NCBI GenBank assembly: GCA_024639025.1
Contig: JAHEJF010000171.1
Coordinates: 1-5,368 of the forward strand
Reading direction: 5' to 3'
DNA: 5,368 nucleotides
Origin: Ahrensia sp.
GTDB lineage: Bacteria > Pseudomonadota > Alphaproteobacteria > Rhizobiales > Rhizobiaceae
Shown here: positions 5,186 through 5,368 of the stretch, one piece after another
How positions within the stretch are numbered: position 1 is the first letter of the stretch
Layout of the letters: each line of letters starts with the position of its first letter
Notes under the pieces: generated by a model
What the model was told of the DNA's origin: nothing
Databases searched by the model: none
The model's input: only the letters and a program-made list of their open reading frames with translations
Position numbers and translations under genes: made by a program

Positions 5186-5194
5186 TCGTTTTAA
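5162..5194. promoter_or_regulatory. Perfect 11-bp inverted repeat, candidate operator for the aldolase
   Basis: TTAAAACGATT (5162-5172) is the exact reverse complement of AATCGTTTTAA (5184-5194), with 11 bp between. Each arm is centred on a CG step within an imperfect 16-bp palindrome (left: 5161-5176), a form typical of LacI/GalR-family operators. The sites cover the candidate -10/-35 region, so binding should block transcription. LacI-family regulators of central carbon metabolism in alphaproteobacteria (PckR, CceR) are plausible binders, but I have not matched their consensus. As RNA it would be a hairpin, though it has no terminator-like T-tract. Confidence 0.5.
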
Positions 5195-5267
5195 GGGCTT
5201 AACTTTTTTCTACATGGTTAAAAACATTGCTGAATCTCCACAGGCAGTTGCAGTCATGCGTTTTCGC

Positions 5268-5295
5268 TTGCTTAGGTTGCACAAAAAATTACACT
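5268..5295 (+). promoter_or_regulatory. Candidate promoter for the gene at the right edge
   Basis: TTGCTT (5268-5273) and TACACT (5290-5295) are 16 bp apart on the plus strand. The predicted start near 5302 leaves a leader of about 33 to 58 nt, depending on which ATG is used. It points away from the aldolase and lies about 75 bp from that gene's operator region. Confidence 0.3.
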
Positions 5296-5334
5296 GCGCA
5301 CTCTTTGGTGAAGCCTTGGCAGATTTGATGCGTG

Positions 5335-5368
5335 ATGACTGACAAAAAGGACGATCTGAATGAACATA
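5335..5368 (+). CDS. Start of an unidentified plus-strand gene, cut by the window edge
   Basis: Two starts in different frames compete. ATG at 5360 (MNI) has AAGGA at 5347-5351 with 8-bp spacing, the better ribosome binding site. ATG at 5335 has no clear Shine-Dalgarno but gives a natural-looking hydrophilic N-terminus, MTDKKDDLNEH. Only 3 or 11 codons are visible, so no product can be named. The gene would diverge from the aldolase gene across about 250 to 270 bp. Confidence 0.35.
   Translation, partial: MTDKKDDLNEH

Larger units (their letters stand above)
5148..5202. repeat. Direct repeats AGGGCTTAA flanking the aldolase operator region
   Basis: AGGGCTTAA occurs at 5148-5156 and 5194-5202, exactly 46 bp apart. 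The two copies bracket the 11-bp inverted repeat and the candidate -10 and -35 elements of the aldolase promoter. The upstream copy also sits in a small palindrome (ATTTAA/TTAAAT, 5140-5158). They may be extra regulator contacts. Confidence 0.4.

Noticed and set aside
5162..5194. Inverted repeat upstream of the aldolase as an intrinsic terminator
   Set aside because: The stem is AT-rich and no long T-tract follows on either strand, and no gene ends nearby. An operator is the better reading.

Overview
The window reads as chromosomal DNA of an alphaproteobacterium, most likely of the Hyphomicrobiales or Rhodobacterales and possibly marine. The reasons are a taurine--pyruvate aminotransferase of the roseobacter/rhizobial type, an animal-type class I fructose-bisphosphate aldolase as in rhizobia, a hypothetical protein of a type I associate with alphaproteobacteria, and moderately GC-rich coding DNA with AT-rich regulatory gaps. 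This assignment is inference; there is no rRNA or other taxonomic marker. I see no insertion sequence, CRISPR array, tRNA, phage gene or defence system, and nothing that amounts to an undescribed multi-gene system.

Layout: (1) 1-495, minus strand: N-terminal half of a zinc-independent quinone-oxidoreductase-type MDR enzyme, cut by the window edge. (2) 609-1325, minus strand: a 238-residue conserved hypothetical protein with a hydrophobic N-terminus, a basic C-terminal half and a small pentapeptide repeat. (3) 1326-1714: a 389-bp divergent gap with overlapping inverted repeats, a pair of CTGGAC-type direct repeats resembling the binding site of the taurine regulator TauR, and a candidate promoter. 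(4) 1715-3100, plus strand: tpa. (5) 3101-3171: two tandem hairpins, the second an intrinsic terminator for tpa. (6) 3170-3961, minus strand: an SGNH/GDSL hydrolase with an N-terminal membrane segment. (7) 4003-4037: an intrinsic terminator for the aldolase. (8) 4063-5088, minus strand: class I fructose-1,6-bisphosphate aldolase. (9) 5089-5334: an AT-rich divergent regulatory region with a perfect 11-bp inverted repeat overlapping the candidate aldolase promoter. (10) about 5335-5368: the first codons of a plus-strand gene running off the window.

The genes do not form one pathway. tpa is a single transcription unit with its own regulator-like sites and terminator. It would convert taurine and pyruvate to sulfoacetaldehyde and alanine, but the partners it needs (taurine transporter, TauR, alanine dehydrogenase, sulfoacetaldehyde acetyltransferase Xsc) are not visible here. 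The aldolase serves glycolysis, gluconeogenesis or the Calvin cycle. The most useful leads are the two regulatory regions, one before tpa and one before the aldolase.
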